Part shown: positions 44,149 to 51,871 of the stretch, piece by piece
Position numbering within the stretch: position 1 is the first letter of the stretch
Layout of the letters: each line of letters starts with the position of its first letter
Assembly: GCA_013151635.1 (NCBI GenBank)
Contig: JAADHV010000001.1
Span: 1 to 64,000, forward strand
From: Deltaproteobacteria bacterium
Lineage (GTDB): Bacteria > Desulfobacterota > Desulfobacteria > Desulfobacterales > Desulfobacteraceae
Direction: 5' to 3'
Length of the DNA stretch: 64,000 nt
Notes under the pieces: generated by a model
What the model was told of the DNA's origin: nothing
Databases searched by the model: none
What the model saw: the letters and a program-made list of their open reading frames with translations, nothing else
Position numbers and translations under genes: made by a program

Positions 44149-44535
44149 TTATTCTTCCTCCCGTTCTTCCAATACTTCCTTTAAAACAGTCAAGGCTGTG
44201 TTTGCAGCCGGGACACCGCCGTAAATACTGGTCTGGAAAATTACTTCTGCAATCTCTTCTTTTGTGCATCCGACATTCAGGGCAGCATGGGTGTGAAGCT
44301 TTAACTCTTCGGGTTTGGAAAGAACAGTTAAAGCGGCCACTGTAACAAGCTGTCTTGTCTGGTGGGGAATTTTTTCCCTGGAATACATCTTGCCCGTAAT
44401 ATAGAGCGACATGTCTTTTGCAAGATCTTTGTCAAAATGCCGCCACAGGTTGTAAGGCTTTTCTTCTTCTTTAACCGTGGAAAAATAAAGTTTTGCTGTT
44501 TTTGCTGTTTTTTTTACGATTTCTTTCGAGTCCAC
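44149..44535 (-). CDS. Carboxymuconolactone decarboxylase-family protein
   Basis: 128 residues of the CMD/AhpD fold: PHQTRQLVTVAALTVL, then LKLHTHAALNVGCTKEEIAEVIFQTSIYGGVPAANTAL in pieces (LKLHTHAALNVG, EEIAEVIFQTSIYGG). The CXXC pair of AhpD peroxidases is absent; the His of the CMD type (HTH) is present, so it is more likely a lactone or CoA-ester-related enzyme. AGGAGG stands before the ATG. Last gene of the glutaconate/glutaryl-CoA operon, separated from the dehydrogenase gene by a long hairpin. Confidence 0.85.
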   Translation of the reverse strand: MDSKEIVKKTAKTAKLYFSTVKEEEKPYNLWRHFDKDLAKDMSLYITGKMYSREKIPHQTRQLVTVAALTVLSKPEELKLHTHAALNVGCTKEEIAEVIFQTSIYGGVPAANTALTVLKEVLEEREEE

Positions 44536-44557
44536 ATTCGCCTCCTTTTATGCGTAA

Positions 44558-44628
44558 TGGGATATGAGTTTTGAAAAGTGAGGATTGAGAAAATATTATG
44601 TTTCTCACATTCCAACCCTCATATCCCA
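44558..44628 (-). terminator. Long hairpin between the acyl-CoA dehydrogenase and CMD genes
   Basis: TGGGATATGAG (44558-44568) pairs perfectly with CTCATATCCCA (44618-44628). Inside, GAGAAA and TTTCTC extend the pairing, so most of the 102-base gap folds. On the reverse strand it follows the dehydrogenase stop. It could attenuate transcription into the last gene or stabilise the upstream mRNA. Confidence 0.5.
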
Positions 44629-44636
44629 CATTTTAT

Positions 44637-45800
44637 TTATCTGTTGGCTTTTCTAAATCCGAGCTGGTCCAGTGCAATGATCCATTTGCAGATATTGGCA
44701 GAGCCTTCAACCATGGAATAGGTGGGGGCATCCCTGTAGTATCTGGCAACAGGATATTCTGTCGAGTATCCGTAGGCGCCAAGGATTCTCATGGCATAGT
44801 TGGAGCATTTTGTCGCAACTTCCCCGGCAAGGTATTTGGCCATGGCCACATCAAGACCATTGTTGAGTTTGCCATTATCTTTAGCACAGGCGGCTTTATA
44901 TGTCACAAGGCGGGCTGCTTCGATTTCAGCCGTCATCTGGGCTATCATATCCTGGTTCATCTGGAATTCACCGATCTTTTTGCCGAATTGTTTTCTTTCG
45001 TTGCAGTATTTTGTTGCCACGTCAAGACAGGCCTGGGCAAGGCCCACGCCACCGGCTGCGGCAGACAGTCTTGTCTGGTTCAAAGATGAGAAGACAATTT
45101 TTGCACCGTCCCCTGGTTTGCCTAAGATATTCTCCTTGGGAACTTTAACATTATCAAGGAAAACTTCTCCTGTGGGTGAGGAGTGGGAACCTAGTTTGTC
45201 AAGCCCGGAGGTTTTAATCCCGTCAAAATTTTTGGGCTCAATCACAAAGGCGGAAAGTCCCTTGGAACCGGCAGCCTTGTCAGTATAAGCATAGCAGATA
45301 AGGACATCGGCAACATTGGCATTGGAAATCCAGGTTTTTGAACCGTTCAGGAGCCAGTGGTCTCCTTTGTCCTCGGCTGTTGAGGCCATGGCCATGACAT
45401 CCGAGCCTGCATCAGACTCTGTAATACCGAACCCGCCGATATATTCGGCCGTGCAAAGTTTTTCTATATATTTTTTTTTGATTTCTTCATTGCCATATCT
45501 GAAGATGGTATAGGCGCATCCCAGAACCTGCATGTTGACCTGGACTCTCAAGGAAGAAGAGACCTTTGCAAGTTCTTCTGTTATGATCATTGCAGCCATG
45601 AATCCCATGTCTTCTCCACCGTATTCTTCAGGGATAACCGTGCCGAAAAACCCCAGTTCACCAAGGGGCCTCATGACCTCGTCAATGGGAAGGTAGTGCT
45701 TTTCATCCCATTCATCTGCATTGGGCTCGATCTGTTTTTTTGCAAAATTCCTGATTTCTTTCTGGAGCATTTGAAGCTCTTTTGATAATTGAAAATCCAT
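44637..45800 (-). CDS. Acyl-CoA dehydrogenase, likely non-decarboxylating glutaryl-CoA dehydrogenase
   Basis: 387-residue flavoprotein from the ATG at 45800, which has AGGAGG upstream. Acyl-CoA dehydrogenase landmarks: GGFGITESDAGSD, WISNA, RKQFGKKIGEFQ, and the catalytic Glu365 in MVEGSANI. The residue before the catalytic Glu is Val364, where decarboxylating glutaryl-CoA dehydrogenases carry Tyr. Loss of that Tyr is a reported feature of the non-decarboxylating enzyme of Desulfococcus. The neighbours (glutaconyl-CoA decarboxylase subunits, glutaconate CoA-transferase) fit an enzyme that makes glutaconyl-CoA. Electrons would go to an electron-transfer flavoprotein. Confidence 0.85.
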   Translation of the reverse strand: MDFQLSKELQMLQKEIRNFAKKQIEPNADEWDEKHYLPIDEVMRPLGELGFFGTVIPEEYGGEDMGFMAAMIITEELAKVSSSLRVQVNMQVLGCAYTIFRYGNEEIKKKYIEKLCTAEYIGGFGITESDAGSDVMAMASTAEDKGDHWLLNGSKTWISNANVADVLICYAYTDKAAGSKGLSAFVIEPKNFDGIKTSGLDKLGSHSSPTGEVFLDNVKVPKENILGKPGDGAKIVFSSLNQTRLSAAAGGVGLAQACLDVATKYCNERKQFGKKIGEFQMNQDMIAQMTAEIEAARLVTYKAACAKDNGKLNNGLDVAMAKYLAGEVATKCSNYAMRILGAYGYSTEYPVARYYRDAPTYSMVEGSANICKWIIALDQLGFRKANR

Positions 45801-45816
45801 TGTTCCTCCTACATGG

Positions 45817-46599
45817 TTAAAATTTACCAGTGCCCAGTCCCATTGCTTTGGAAAAAGATTTTGAAGCACTGGTCAGTATATTAATACAATTTGAAAGATG
45901 ATCCTTTTGTTTGAGCCTGATTTCAGGTATGGCAAGGCTCAGGCTTGCCAGGATCTGTCCTTTATAATTAAAAACAGGGGCACTCAAAGAGCCTAAACCC
46001 GGGGTTCTTTCCCCGAGGCTTAAGGCGTATCCCTGTTCCTTTATCTTGTATAACTCTTTAAACAGCTTGCCAGGCTGGATAATGGTGTTGCCGGTGACCG
46101 GTGTGATTTCTGTTGTTTTAAAATAATTGTCCTGGAATTCTTCTGTGGAAAACGCAAGCAGGCATTTTGCCGATGCCCCGGCATATAGCGGGGACTGGTT
46201 GCCAATTGGCATGCCGGCCTTCAGCACTTTAGGTGACTCAATATTGTCAATACAGATGCGAAGGTTTTTTTCAATGATGTTCAAATGTACAGTTTCATGG
46301 GTGGCACTTGCCACTTCTTCCATGAATTTATGCCCGATACGGATGAGATCATTGGATGAGTTCAGGTTTTCAAGAAACCTGTAGAAAATATTTCCAATAA
46401 AATACTGCCGGTTTTTGGGGTTCTGCCTTACAAATTCATAGGATTTGAGAACCTGTAGAATCCTTTGAACCGTTGCAGGACTGAAACCAAGTTCAGTGCT
46501 TAATTCCCTGATACCCCATGACGGTTTGATGTCCTGGAATTTGAGCATGATCTCCAGGGCTTTTTCAATGGAGTTGAGTTTTTGTGTGTCTTTGGTCAT
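45817..46599 (-). CDS. IclR-family transcriptional regulator
   Basis: 260 residues: N-terminal winged helix (about 8-70: KPSWGIRELSTELGFSPATVQRILQVL) and a C-terminal IclR effector domain (LVxGERTPGLGSLSAPVFN region). It lies inside the catabolic operon between the CoA-transferase and dehydrogenase genes, 11 bases after the first and 16 before the second, so it probably controls its own operon. The two palindromic sites upstream of the CoA-transferase gene are candidate operators. The ligand is likely an acid or CoA ester of the pathway. Confidence 0.92.
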   Translation of the reverse strand: MTKDTQKLNSIEKALEIMLKFQDIKPSWGIRELSTELGFSPATVQRILQVLKSYEFVRQNPKNRQYFIGNIFYRFLENLNSSNDLIRIGHKFMEEVASATHETVHLNIIEKNLRICIDNIESPKVLKAGMPIGNQSPLYAGASAKCLLAFSTEEFQDNYFKTTEITPVTGNTIIQPGKLFKELYKIKEQGYALSLGERTPGLGSLSAPVFNYKGQILASLSLAIPEIRLKQKDHLSNCINILTSASKSFSKAMGLGTGKF

Positions 46600-46610
46600 T
46601 TTTAGCCGCC

Positions 46611-47375
46611 TTAATTGAGTATCAGTTTTTCAGGGTCTGTTTTTTCCCTTAAAATTTTAAGTTCTTCGTCTTTGGGGATAATGGTTTGCCTGGCTTTTGA
46701 AATATCGATATCAAAGCTGATATGCTCCTTTATGGTTTCAGGATCAATCCCGGGGTAGAATTCTTGTAAAAACATTTTTTTTGTCCGGGATTCAAACCCC
46801 ATGATGCCCATATCCGTGATCACGGCACAAGGCCCCTGGGGGTTAAGGCCCTGTTTTTCCCGGCTGTTTTCCCCTGCGAGCCATCCGGGACTTGTGATAT
46901 AGGGCAGGGTGTGAACAAATTTTCTCTTTTCAAGTTTCATGAATATGATATTGGTATTTACAAACGAAGCCACATCACACGCCCCGCCACTGCCCGGGAA
47001 CCTTGCTTTAATATCACCATACTCACCGATCATGGTTGAGTTCAGGTTTCCAAAAGGGTCAATCTGGGCTGCACCGATAATCCCCACAATATTGGCCCCG
47101 GTTTTTTTATTCTGCATGAATGAAAAAGAGTCAACCAGAGAGCAAAAGGCCTGGGCCCCATACATCACCCTTGAGTCGGAAACTGCAAGGGGCAGTTTTT
47201 CAAGTTTTGAATCAATAGCCCCTGTTTCAAAAAAGATCACGCAATCCGGTGCATAAATATGCTTGGCAGCAACAGCAGCCAGCATGGATATCCCGGTGCC
47301 GCAAAAAACGATATCATGATTTTTAATTTTTCTTGCTGCACAAAGCACCATGATTTCTTTTAAGGTGTAATCCAT
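46611..47375 (-). CDS. gctB: CoA-transferase subunit B (glutaconate CoA-transferase type)
   Basis: 254 residues of the family I CoA-transferase beta subunit. FCGTGISMLAAVAAK, GIIGAAQIDPFGNLNSTMIGEYG in pieces (GAAQIDPFGNLNST), and the ending typical of GctB. In glutaconate CoA-transferase the CoA-accepting glutamate lies in the B chain; the ETGAID segment (residues ~50-55) may hold it. The start overlaps the stop of the A-subunit gene by one base (TGATG), so the subunits are made in equal amount. Confidence 0.85.
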   Translation of the reverse strand: MDYTLKEIMVLCAARKIKNHDIVFCGTGISMLAAVAAKHIYAPDCVIFFETGAIDSKLEKLPLAVSDSRVMYGAQAFCSLVDSFSFMQNKKTGANIVGIIGAAQIDPFGNLNSTMIGEYGDIKARFPGSGGACDVASFVNTNIIFMKLEKRKFVHTLPYITSPGWLAGENSREKQGLNPQGPCAVITDMGIMGFESRTKKMFLQEFYPGIDPETIKEHISFDIDISKARQTIIPKDEELKILREKTDPEKLILN

Positions 47376-48364
47376 CAGTTTCTTTTTATCCTGTCGGAAT
47401 ATCCGGTTTCCGGGTCTGCCTTGATCTGTTCAAGGCGGTTACCGCAGGCTTTTTCAATAAATTCTGCATGATCCTTTGTGCCTAAAATAAAATCTTTGAT
47501 ATAAAGGTTAAAACGCTCCTGGCTGGAAGCAATAGAACGATATAGATCTAAAAATTGTGCGTCGTAATCATAAAGCCCGTAACAGGCTGTGGGATAAGCA
47601 CCAAAGGGGATATGCACTACCGCATCCACGCAGAATGACGGCAGCTGATTGTTCCCCGGATCATGGTTGAGCAATCCTGGATTAAGCAGTTCATCACAGG
47701 TCACAATGACGGACTTGGATGCTTTTGCCTGTTCAATATCGGAAAAGGTCAGTCCATTGATCCTTGTCGTTCCTGTGGTGTCGGCCCGCTGGGCATGAAT
47801 AATGGTAACATCCGGGTTAATGGCCGGGACCAGAACGATTTTTTCCGGGGCGGTTTTTTTTGAAAAAGGGTTATCCATCACCACCAGTTTTTTGCTGCTG
47901 AGTCTGCTATTGTTTTTTCTTGTTTCAATGTCAAACCCCCATTTGTTGATGATATCGGTCCCAAGACAGGATGTGGTGGGAAGGAAAGGGACACCCATGG
48001 CACCAGCCAGGAACCGCAGGGCCATCTGGAAATTCGTGTAATCTTCAACCATGATTTTATTGTTAATGACCTGCCTTTTAAAACAAAAACAGGTCGGGGC
48101 AAACCTGCCGTTTCCCGAATAGGCAATTTCGGCTTTTGATATGCAGCCCGCACCCACAAGTTCGTCAAATCCCTGGCCGTTTGAATGAATATAAATGTGA
48201 AGTTCGCAAATCCCCTGGCGGATGATTTCGTGGATAGCGGCCATGGGATTGCGGCTCAGCGTAAATCCACCGATGGTGATATGATCTGCGTGTGTAACAT
48301 ACCGGCGGATGGCCTGGTCAAGGGCCATTACTTTTGTATCAGTTTTTATAGTTCCCATTGTCAT
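47375..48364 (-). CDS. gctA: CoA-transferase subunit A (glutaconate CoA-transferase type)
   Basis: 329 residues, the size of GctA. Start region: DQAIRRYVTHADHITIGGFTLSRNPMAAIHEIIRQG in parts (ITIGGFTLSRNPMAA). Later VDDYTNFQMALRFLAGAMGVPFLP-type sequence and HAQRADTTGTTRI, conserved in this subunit. It would activate a dicarboxylic acid such as glutaconate or glutarate with CoA from acetyl-CoA. First gene of the minus-strand operon, with two palindromic operators in its upstream region. Exact acid unknown. Confidence 0.85.
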   Translation of the reverse strand: MTMGTIKTDTKVMALDQAIRRYVTHADHITIGGFTLSRNPMAAIHEIIRQGICELHIYIHSNGQGFDELVGAGCISKAEIAYSGNGRFAPTCFCFKRQVINNKIMVEDYTNFQMALRFLAGAMGVPFLPTTSCLGTDIINKWGFDIETRKNNSRLSSKKLVVMDNPFSKKTAPEKIVLVPAINPDVTIIHAQRADTTGTTRINGLTFSDIEQAKASKSVIVTCDELLNPGLLNHDPGNNQLPSFCVDAVVHIPFGAYPTACYGLYDYDAQFLDLYRSIASSQERFNLYIKDFILGTKDHAEFIEKACGNRLEQIKADPETGYSDRIKRN

Positions 48365-48378
48365 AAAATGTTCTATAT

Positions 48379-48413
48379 ATTAAAACATTGTTTCATACTA
48401 TGATTGAAACATA
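48379..48413 (-). promoter_or_regulatory. Putative IclR operator 1 upstream of gctA
   Basis: The segment holds GTTTCA (48390-48395) and its complement TGAAAC (48405-48410) and begins with TTAAAACATTGTTT. It lies 15-49 bases before the gctA start. A near copy is found at 48507. The two copies together suggest a palindromic core TTTCATA-N-TATGAAA. Assignment to the IclR protein is by context. Confidence 0.5.
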
Positions 48414-48506
48414 AACTAAAATTTGATACGATTGTCAAGAAGAAAGTTAAAACATAGCTGAAAAATAGCTTGACAAAGACAGCAAATTATTTCATCTTTA
48501 AAGAAT

Positions 48507-48538
48507 ATTAAAACACTGTTTTATGATATGAAACAGTG
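48507..48538 (-). promoter_or_regulatory. Putative IclR operator 2 upstream of gctA
   Basis: CACTGTTT (48514-48521) and AAACAGTG (48531-48538) form a perfect 8-base inverted repeat with a 9-base centre containing TATGATATG. The left part, TTAAAACACTGTTT, matches operator 1 apart from one base. The 337-base gap from 48365 to 48701 holds these two sites and no gene. Confidence 0.5.
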
Positions 48539-48701
48539 GGGTAAAAAAGGCTGTCCAACAGGTATTTTATTGAATTTAAGGATAGTTCAACTGGATAAAG
48601 GGTTGTTTAAAGAAGAAAATGAACAAGTTCATATCATGCAGAGGGCATAAACAATTGATGCCCTCTGCAGATACAAAATCTGGTGTCCAGGATATCGGCG
48701 G

Positions 48702-48917
48702 TTACTCGATCATGAGAAGAAGTTGTTTGGCGGCTACTTTATCATCCACTTTCACCTGGATTTGTTTTACCTTGCCGTCAGCTGTTGAAACAATGGGGTT
48801 TTCCATTTTCATGGCTTCAAGGACCAAAAGTTCCTGTCCCTCAACTACATCATCGCCTTCTTTAACATTCACCTGGAAAATTGTGCCGGGCATGGGACTC
48901 AATATTTCTGTGCTCAT
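48702..48917 (-). CDS. Biotin carrier protein of a decarboxylase (GcdC-like biotinyl domain)
   Basis: 71 residues, a bare biotinyl domain: ILSPMPGTIFQVNVKEGD at the start and EAMKMEN with the biotin-accepting Lys. It begins at the ATG at 48917, six bases after AAAGGAG. In glutaconyl-CoA decarboxylase the carrier shuttles CO2 from the carboxyltransferase GcdA to the sodium-pumping subunit. It lies divergent from gcdA, 198 bases away. The usual Ala-Pro-rich linker of GcdC is missing, so the carrier is a stand-alone domain. Confidence 0.9.
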   Translation of the reverse strand: MSTEILSPMPGTIFQVNVKEGDDVVEGQELLVLEAMKMENPIVSTADGKVKQIQVKVDDKVAAKQLLLMIE

Positions 48918-49115
48918 TTTCATCTCCTTTGTTCAAAACATATTGGATTTTTTTCTTGCCGCAAAAAGATTTTTTCTTAAACAAGATCATTTTGGTCTAT
49001 ACTTAAAGAAAAGTTTAAAGTCAAGTAGAGCAGGATTTTACGATAAGCGGTCGGGTCTCTTTGATAAAGGGGAAACTGACCTGAATATATTAATTTATTG
49101 TACCGGGAGTGGAGC

Positions 49116-50849
49116 ATGAGACAATATTTTGAAAAAATGGAACAATTTGGTAAGGAACTTAATAAAGGGCAGATATTAAGTTCTGAAGAAAATGTAAAAA
49201 ACATCAAGGAGGTAGAAGCCGGGATTGATGTTGAAGTAGAAAAAGTAAAAAATGCAGGACTGCCCACAGAAAAAATTAATGCAAGAGGTGTGATGACCGT
49301 ATGGCAACGGCTTGAATACCTGATTGATCCGGGAACCTGGAATCCTCTTCACACTCTTTTTAACCCGGAAGATAATGTTGAAGGCACCACAAATGTCATT
49401 GACGGGCTTGCCAAAATTTCCGGGAAATGGTGTGTGGTTGCCGGATTTGACAATAAAGTCATGGCAGGGGCCTGGCTTCCGGGGCAGCCTGAAAATATTT
49501 TCAGGGCCACCAATCTTTCCAAGCGCCTGAATATTCCCCTGGTCTGGCTGGTCAACTGCAGCGGGGTAAAATTGACGGAGCAGGAAAAGTTTTATGCCAA
49601 CAGGAGGGGAAGCGGCACTACTTTTTACCGCCATGCAGAACTGGAGCAGATGGGGATACCCATCCTGGCCGGTATCTATGGAACAAACCCGGCCGGCGGC
49701 GGGTACCAGGGCATCAGCCCGACCATTCTTTTTGCACACAAGGACTGCAATATTGCCGTGGGTGGCGGCGGTATTTTAAGCGGGATGTCTCCAAAAGGAT
49801 ATTTTGATATAGAAGGCGCGGAACAACTGATTTCAGCTGCAAAACAATACAAGGCCAAACCGCCAGGATCAGTGGATATCCATTATGACGAAACCGGTTT
49901 TTTCAGGTATGTTTATGAAGAAGAAAAAGGCGTTCTTGACGGGCTTAAAGATTATATGAAGGATATGCCGGCGTATAATCCCAAATTTTTCAGGGTTGCC
50001 CAACCCAAAGCCCCAAGGTTCCCGGCAGAAGATCTCTACCGCCTCATACCCCATAACCAGAAACAGATTTATAATTTTAAAGAAATCGTAGCCCGCCTGG
50101 TGGACGGCAGTGAACACATGGAATTCAAGCCTGACTACGGACCTGAAATTTACACCGGCCTTGTAAAGATGGATGGATATCTTGTGGGCATTATCGGCAA
50201 CAACCAGGGCTGGCTGGGTGAAGATTATCCCGAGTATGCAGATTACGGTGGAATCGGCGGAAAACTTTATCGCCAGGGCCTGATTAAAATGAATGAATTT
50301 GTGACTTTCTGCGGCCGTGACAGAATCCCCTTGATCTGGTTCCAGGATACATCCGGCATTGACGTGGGGGATATCGCTGAAAAAGCAGAACTTCTCGGAC
50401 TTGGACAGTCCCTGATCTACTCCATCCAGCAAACCGATGTGCCCATGACATTGATCACTTTGAGAAAAGGAACTGCAGCAGCCCATTACGTCATGGGCGG
50501 CCCCACCGCCAACCGTCACAACGCTTTCACCCTGGGTATCGGTACAACGGAAATTTATGTTATGCATGGTGAAACAGCAGCAGCAGCAAGTTTTTCAAGG
50601 CGGCTTGTTAAAGAAAAAGATGCCGGCCGCCCTCTTGAGCCTGTTATTGAGAAAATGAATAAATTGGCCCAGGAATACCATGATAACTCAAGACCGGCCT
50701 ATTGCGCTAAATATGGAATGGTGGATGAAGTGGTCAAGATGGGTTCTTTGCGGGACTATTTAAAAGCCTTTGCCGGTGCTGCCTACCAGAACCCGAAATC
50801 CATCTGCCCGCAGCATCATTTGATTACCCCCAGGGTTATCAGAGGATAA
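49116..50849 (+). CDS. gcdA: Glutaconyl-CoA decarboxylase alpha subunit (carboxyltransferase)
   Basis: 577 residues from the ATG at 49116, which follows GGAGTGGAG; the frame is open to a TTG at 49098. The two crotonase-like carboxyltransferase halves are seen: the N half with WLVNCSGVKLTEQEKFYANRRG in parts and GTNPAGGGYQG, the C half with WFQDTSGIDVGD, RKGTAAAHYVMGGP and LGIGTTEIYVMHGETAA in parts. These match GcdA. It transfers the carboxyl of glutaconyl-CoA to biotin, yielding crotonyl-CoA. The membrane subunit GcdB and the small subunit GcdD are not in this window. Confidence 0.93.
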   Translation: MRQYFEKMEQFGKELNKGQILSSEENVKNIKEVEAGIDVEVEKVKNAGLPTEKINARGVMTVWQRLEYLIDPGTWNPLHTLFNPEDNVEGTTNVIDGLAKISGKWCVVAGFDNKVMAGAWLPGQPENIFRATNLSKRLNIPLVWLVNCSGVKLTEQEKFYANRRGSGTTFYRHAELEQMGIPILAGIYGTNPAGGGYQGISPTILFAHKDCNIAVGGGGILSGMSPKGYFDIEGAEQLISAAKQYKAKPPGSVDIHYDETGFFRYVYEEEKGVLDGLKDYMKDMPAYNPKFFRVAQPKAPRFPAEDLYRLIPHNQKQIYNFKEIVARLVDGSEHMEFKPDYGPEIYTGLVKMDGYLVGIIGNNQGWLGEDYPEYADYGGIGGKLYRQGLIKMNEFVTFCGRDRIPLIWFQDTSGIDVGDIAEKAELLGLGQSLIYSIQQTDVPMTLITLRKGTAAAHYVMGGPTANRHNAFTLGIGTTEIYVMHGETAAAASFSRRLVKEKDAGRPLEPVIEKMNKLAQEYHDNSRPAYCAKYGMVDEVVKMGSLRDYLKAFAGAAYQNPKSICPQHHLITPRVIRG

Positions 50850-50884
50850 AGCATTTTATAAAAATTATTAACCGGGAGGCGAAT

Positions 50885-51655
50885 ATGGCAGAACCTGAAT
50901 TTATAAAAATTGAAAACAATGGCCAGGTTGCCAGGATCATTCTTGACCGGCCCAGGCACAATGTCCTGGATATTCCCATGATGCGGGAACTCAACGCCGG
51001 GCTTGAGAAGATCGCAGCAGATGATAAACTCAAATGTGTCGTGATTACGGGCGAGGGCAGAAGTTTTTGCGCCGGCGTGGAAGTGGCAGATCATCGACCG
51101 GATAATGTTGATCAAATGGTGGCAACCTTTAACCGGATTTTTGAACTGATCAACATGATTGACATCCCGGTTATTGCCGGTGTAAACGGTGCATGCTTAG
51201 GGGGAGGCATGGAAGTTGCCATTGCCTGTGATATTGTGATTGCATCGGAAAAAGCCATATTCGGTCAGCCTGAAATCAAACTGGGCTTTTTCCCGCCCTA
51301 TGCCGCCTTAAGGCTCCCCGAGCTTGTGGGCACTGCCAAAGCCATTGAAATTGTCACCACCGGCCAGAATTATTCTGCTGAGGAATCCAAAGACCTTGGA
51401 TTTGTTTCCAAGGTGGCATCCGAGGATGGGTTAAAGCAAGCAATTGACAAGACCGTCAAGCAGATTGCCATGGCAAGCCCCTTGATTATAAGACTCAATA
51501 AGCGCGCGGTAAAGCGCCATATCGGAACCAGTTTTTTCCAGGGTGTTGATCTGATCAGCAATTATTTTCTTAAAACCTTGATGAAAACAGAAGATACCCT
51601 TGAAGGTATTGCAAGTTTTGAGGAACGAAGAAAGCCTGTCTGGAAAAATAAGTAA
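50885..51655 (+). CDS. Enoyl-CoA hydratase-family protein resembling dienoyl-CoA hydratase (Dch/BamR)
   Basis: 256-residue crotonase-fold enzyme. Oxyanion-hole segments FCAGVEV and GACLGGGMEVA; both acid/base glutamates of hydratases are kept (GGGMEV and QPEIKLG). The stretches FCAGVEVADHRPDNVDQM and FGQPEIKLGFFPPYAA recall cyclohexa-1,5-diene-1-carbonyl-CoA hydratase of anaerobic benzoyl-CoA degradation more than classic crotonase. In this cluster a plain crotonyl-CoA hydratase would also make sense. GGGAGG is upstream of the start, and the gene is 35 bases after gcdA, so the two are cotranscribed. A strong terminator follows. Confidence 0.85.
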   Translation: MAEPEFIKIENNGQVARIILDRPRHNVLDIPMMRELNAGLEKIAADDKLKCVVITGEGRSFCAGVEVADHRPDNVDQMVATFNRIFELINMIDIPVIAGVNGACLGGGMEVAIACDIVIASEKAIFGQPEIKLGFFPPYAALRLPELVGTAKAIEIVTTGQNYSAEESKDLGFVSKVASEDGLKQAIDKTVKQIAMASPLIIRLNKRAVKRHIGTSFFQGVDLISNYFLKTLMKTEDTLEGIASFEERRKPVWKNK

Positions 51656-51678
51656 GACAAAGAAAAATCACTCCGATT

Positions 51679-51720
51679 CCCGTTGGCAAGGGTTAATCAG
51701 CCCCTTGCCAACCGGGTTTT
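51679..51720 (+). terminator. Rho-independent terminator after gcdA-hydratase
   Basis: GTTGGCAAGGG (51682-51692) pairs perfectly with CCCTTGCCAAC (51702-51712), extended by flanking C and G bases, and is followed by TTTT. It lies 27 bases after the hydratase stop, so it ends that operon. Confidence 0.9.
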
Positions 51721-51807
51721 CCCGAGCATTATTCTCTATTGGAACCCCTTGCTTTAAAAGTCATTTGCATTATTCCTTATTCTTATAAATTAAACCTGAA
51801 CGAATCA

Positions 51808-51869
51808 GGCTATTTTATACCGTAATCCAAAATGGCCTTGACTATTTTGGATTACGGTATAAAATAGCC
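51808..51869 (+). repeat. 26-bp perfect inverted repeat directly upstream of the ATPase gene
   Basis: Bases 51808-51833 are the exact reverse complement of 51844-51869, with a 10-base loop between. The arms start with GGCTATTTTATACCG. The right arm ends two bases before the ATG at 51872, so in the mRNA the whole ribosome-binding region would be locked in a 26-bp stem. It has no trailing T-run, so it is not an ordinary terminator. Confidence 0.95.
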
Positions 51870-51871
51870 AC

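Noticed and set aside
44800-45288. Plus-strand 162-codon frame
   Set aside because: It lies wholly antisense to the acyl-CoA dehydrogenase, which has full family conservation.
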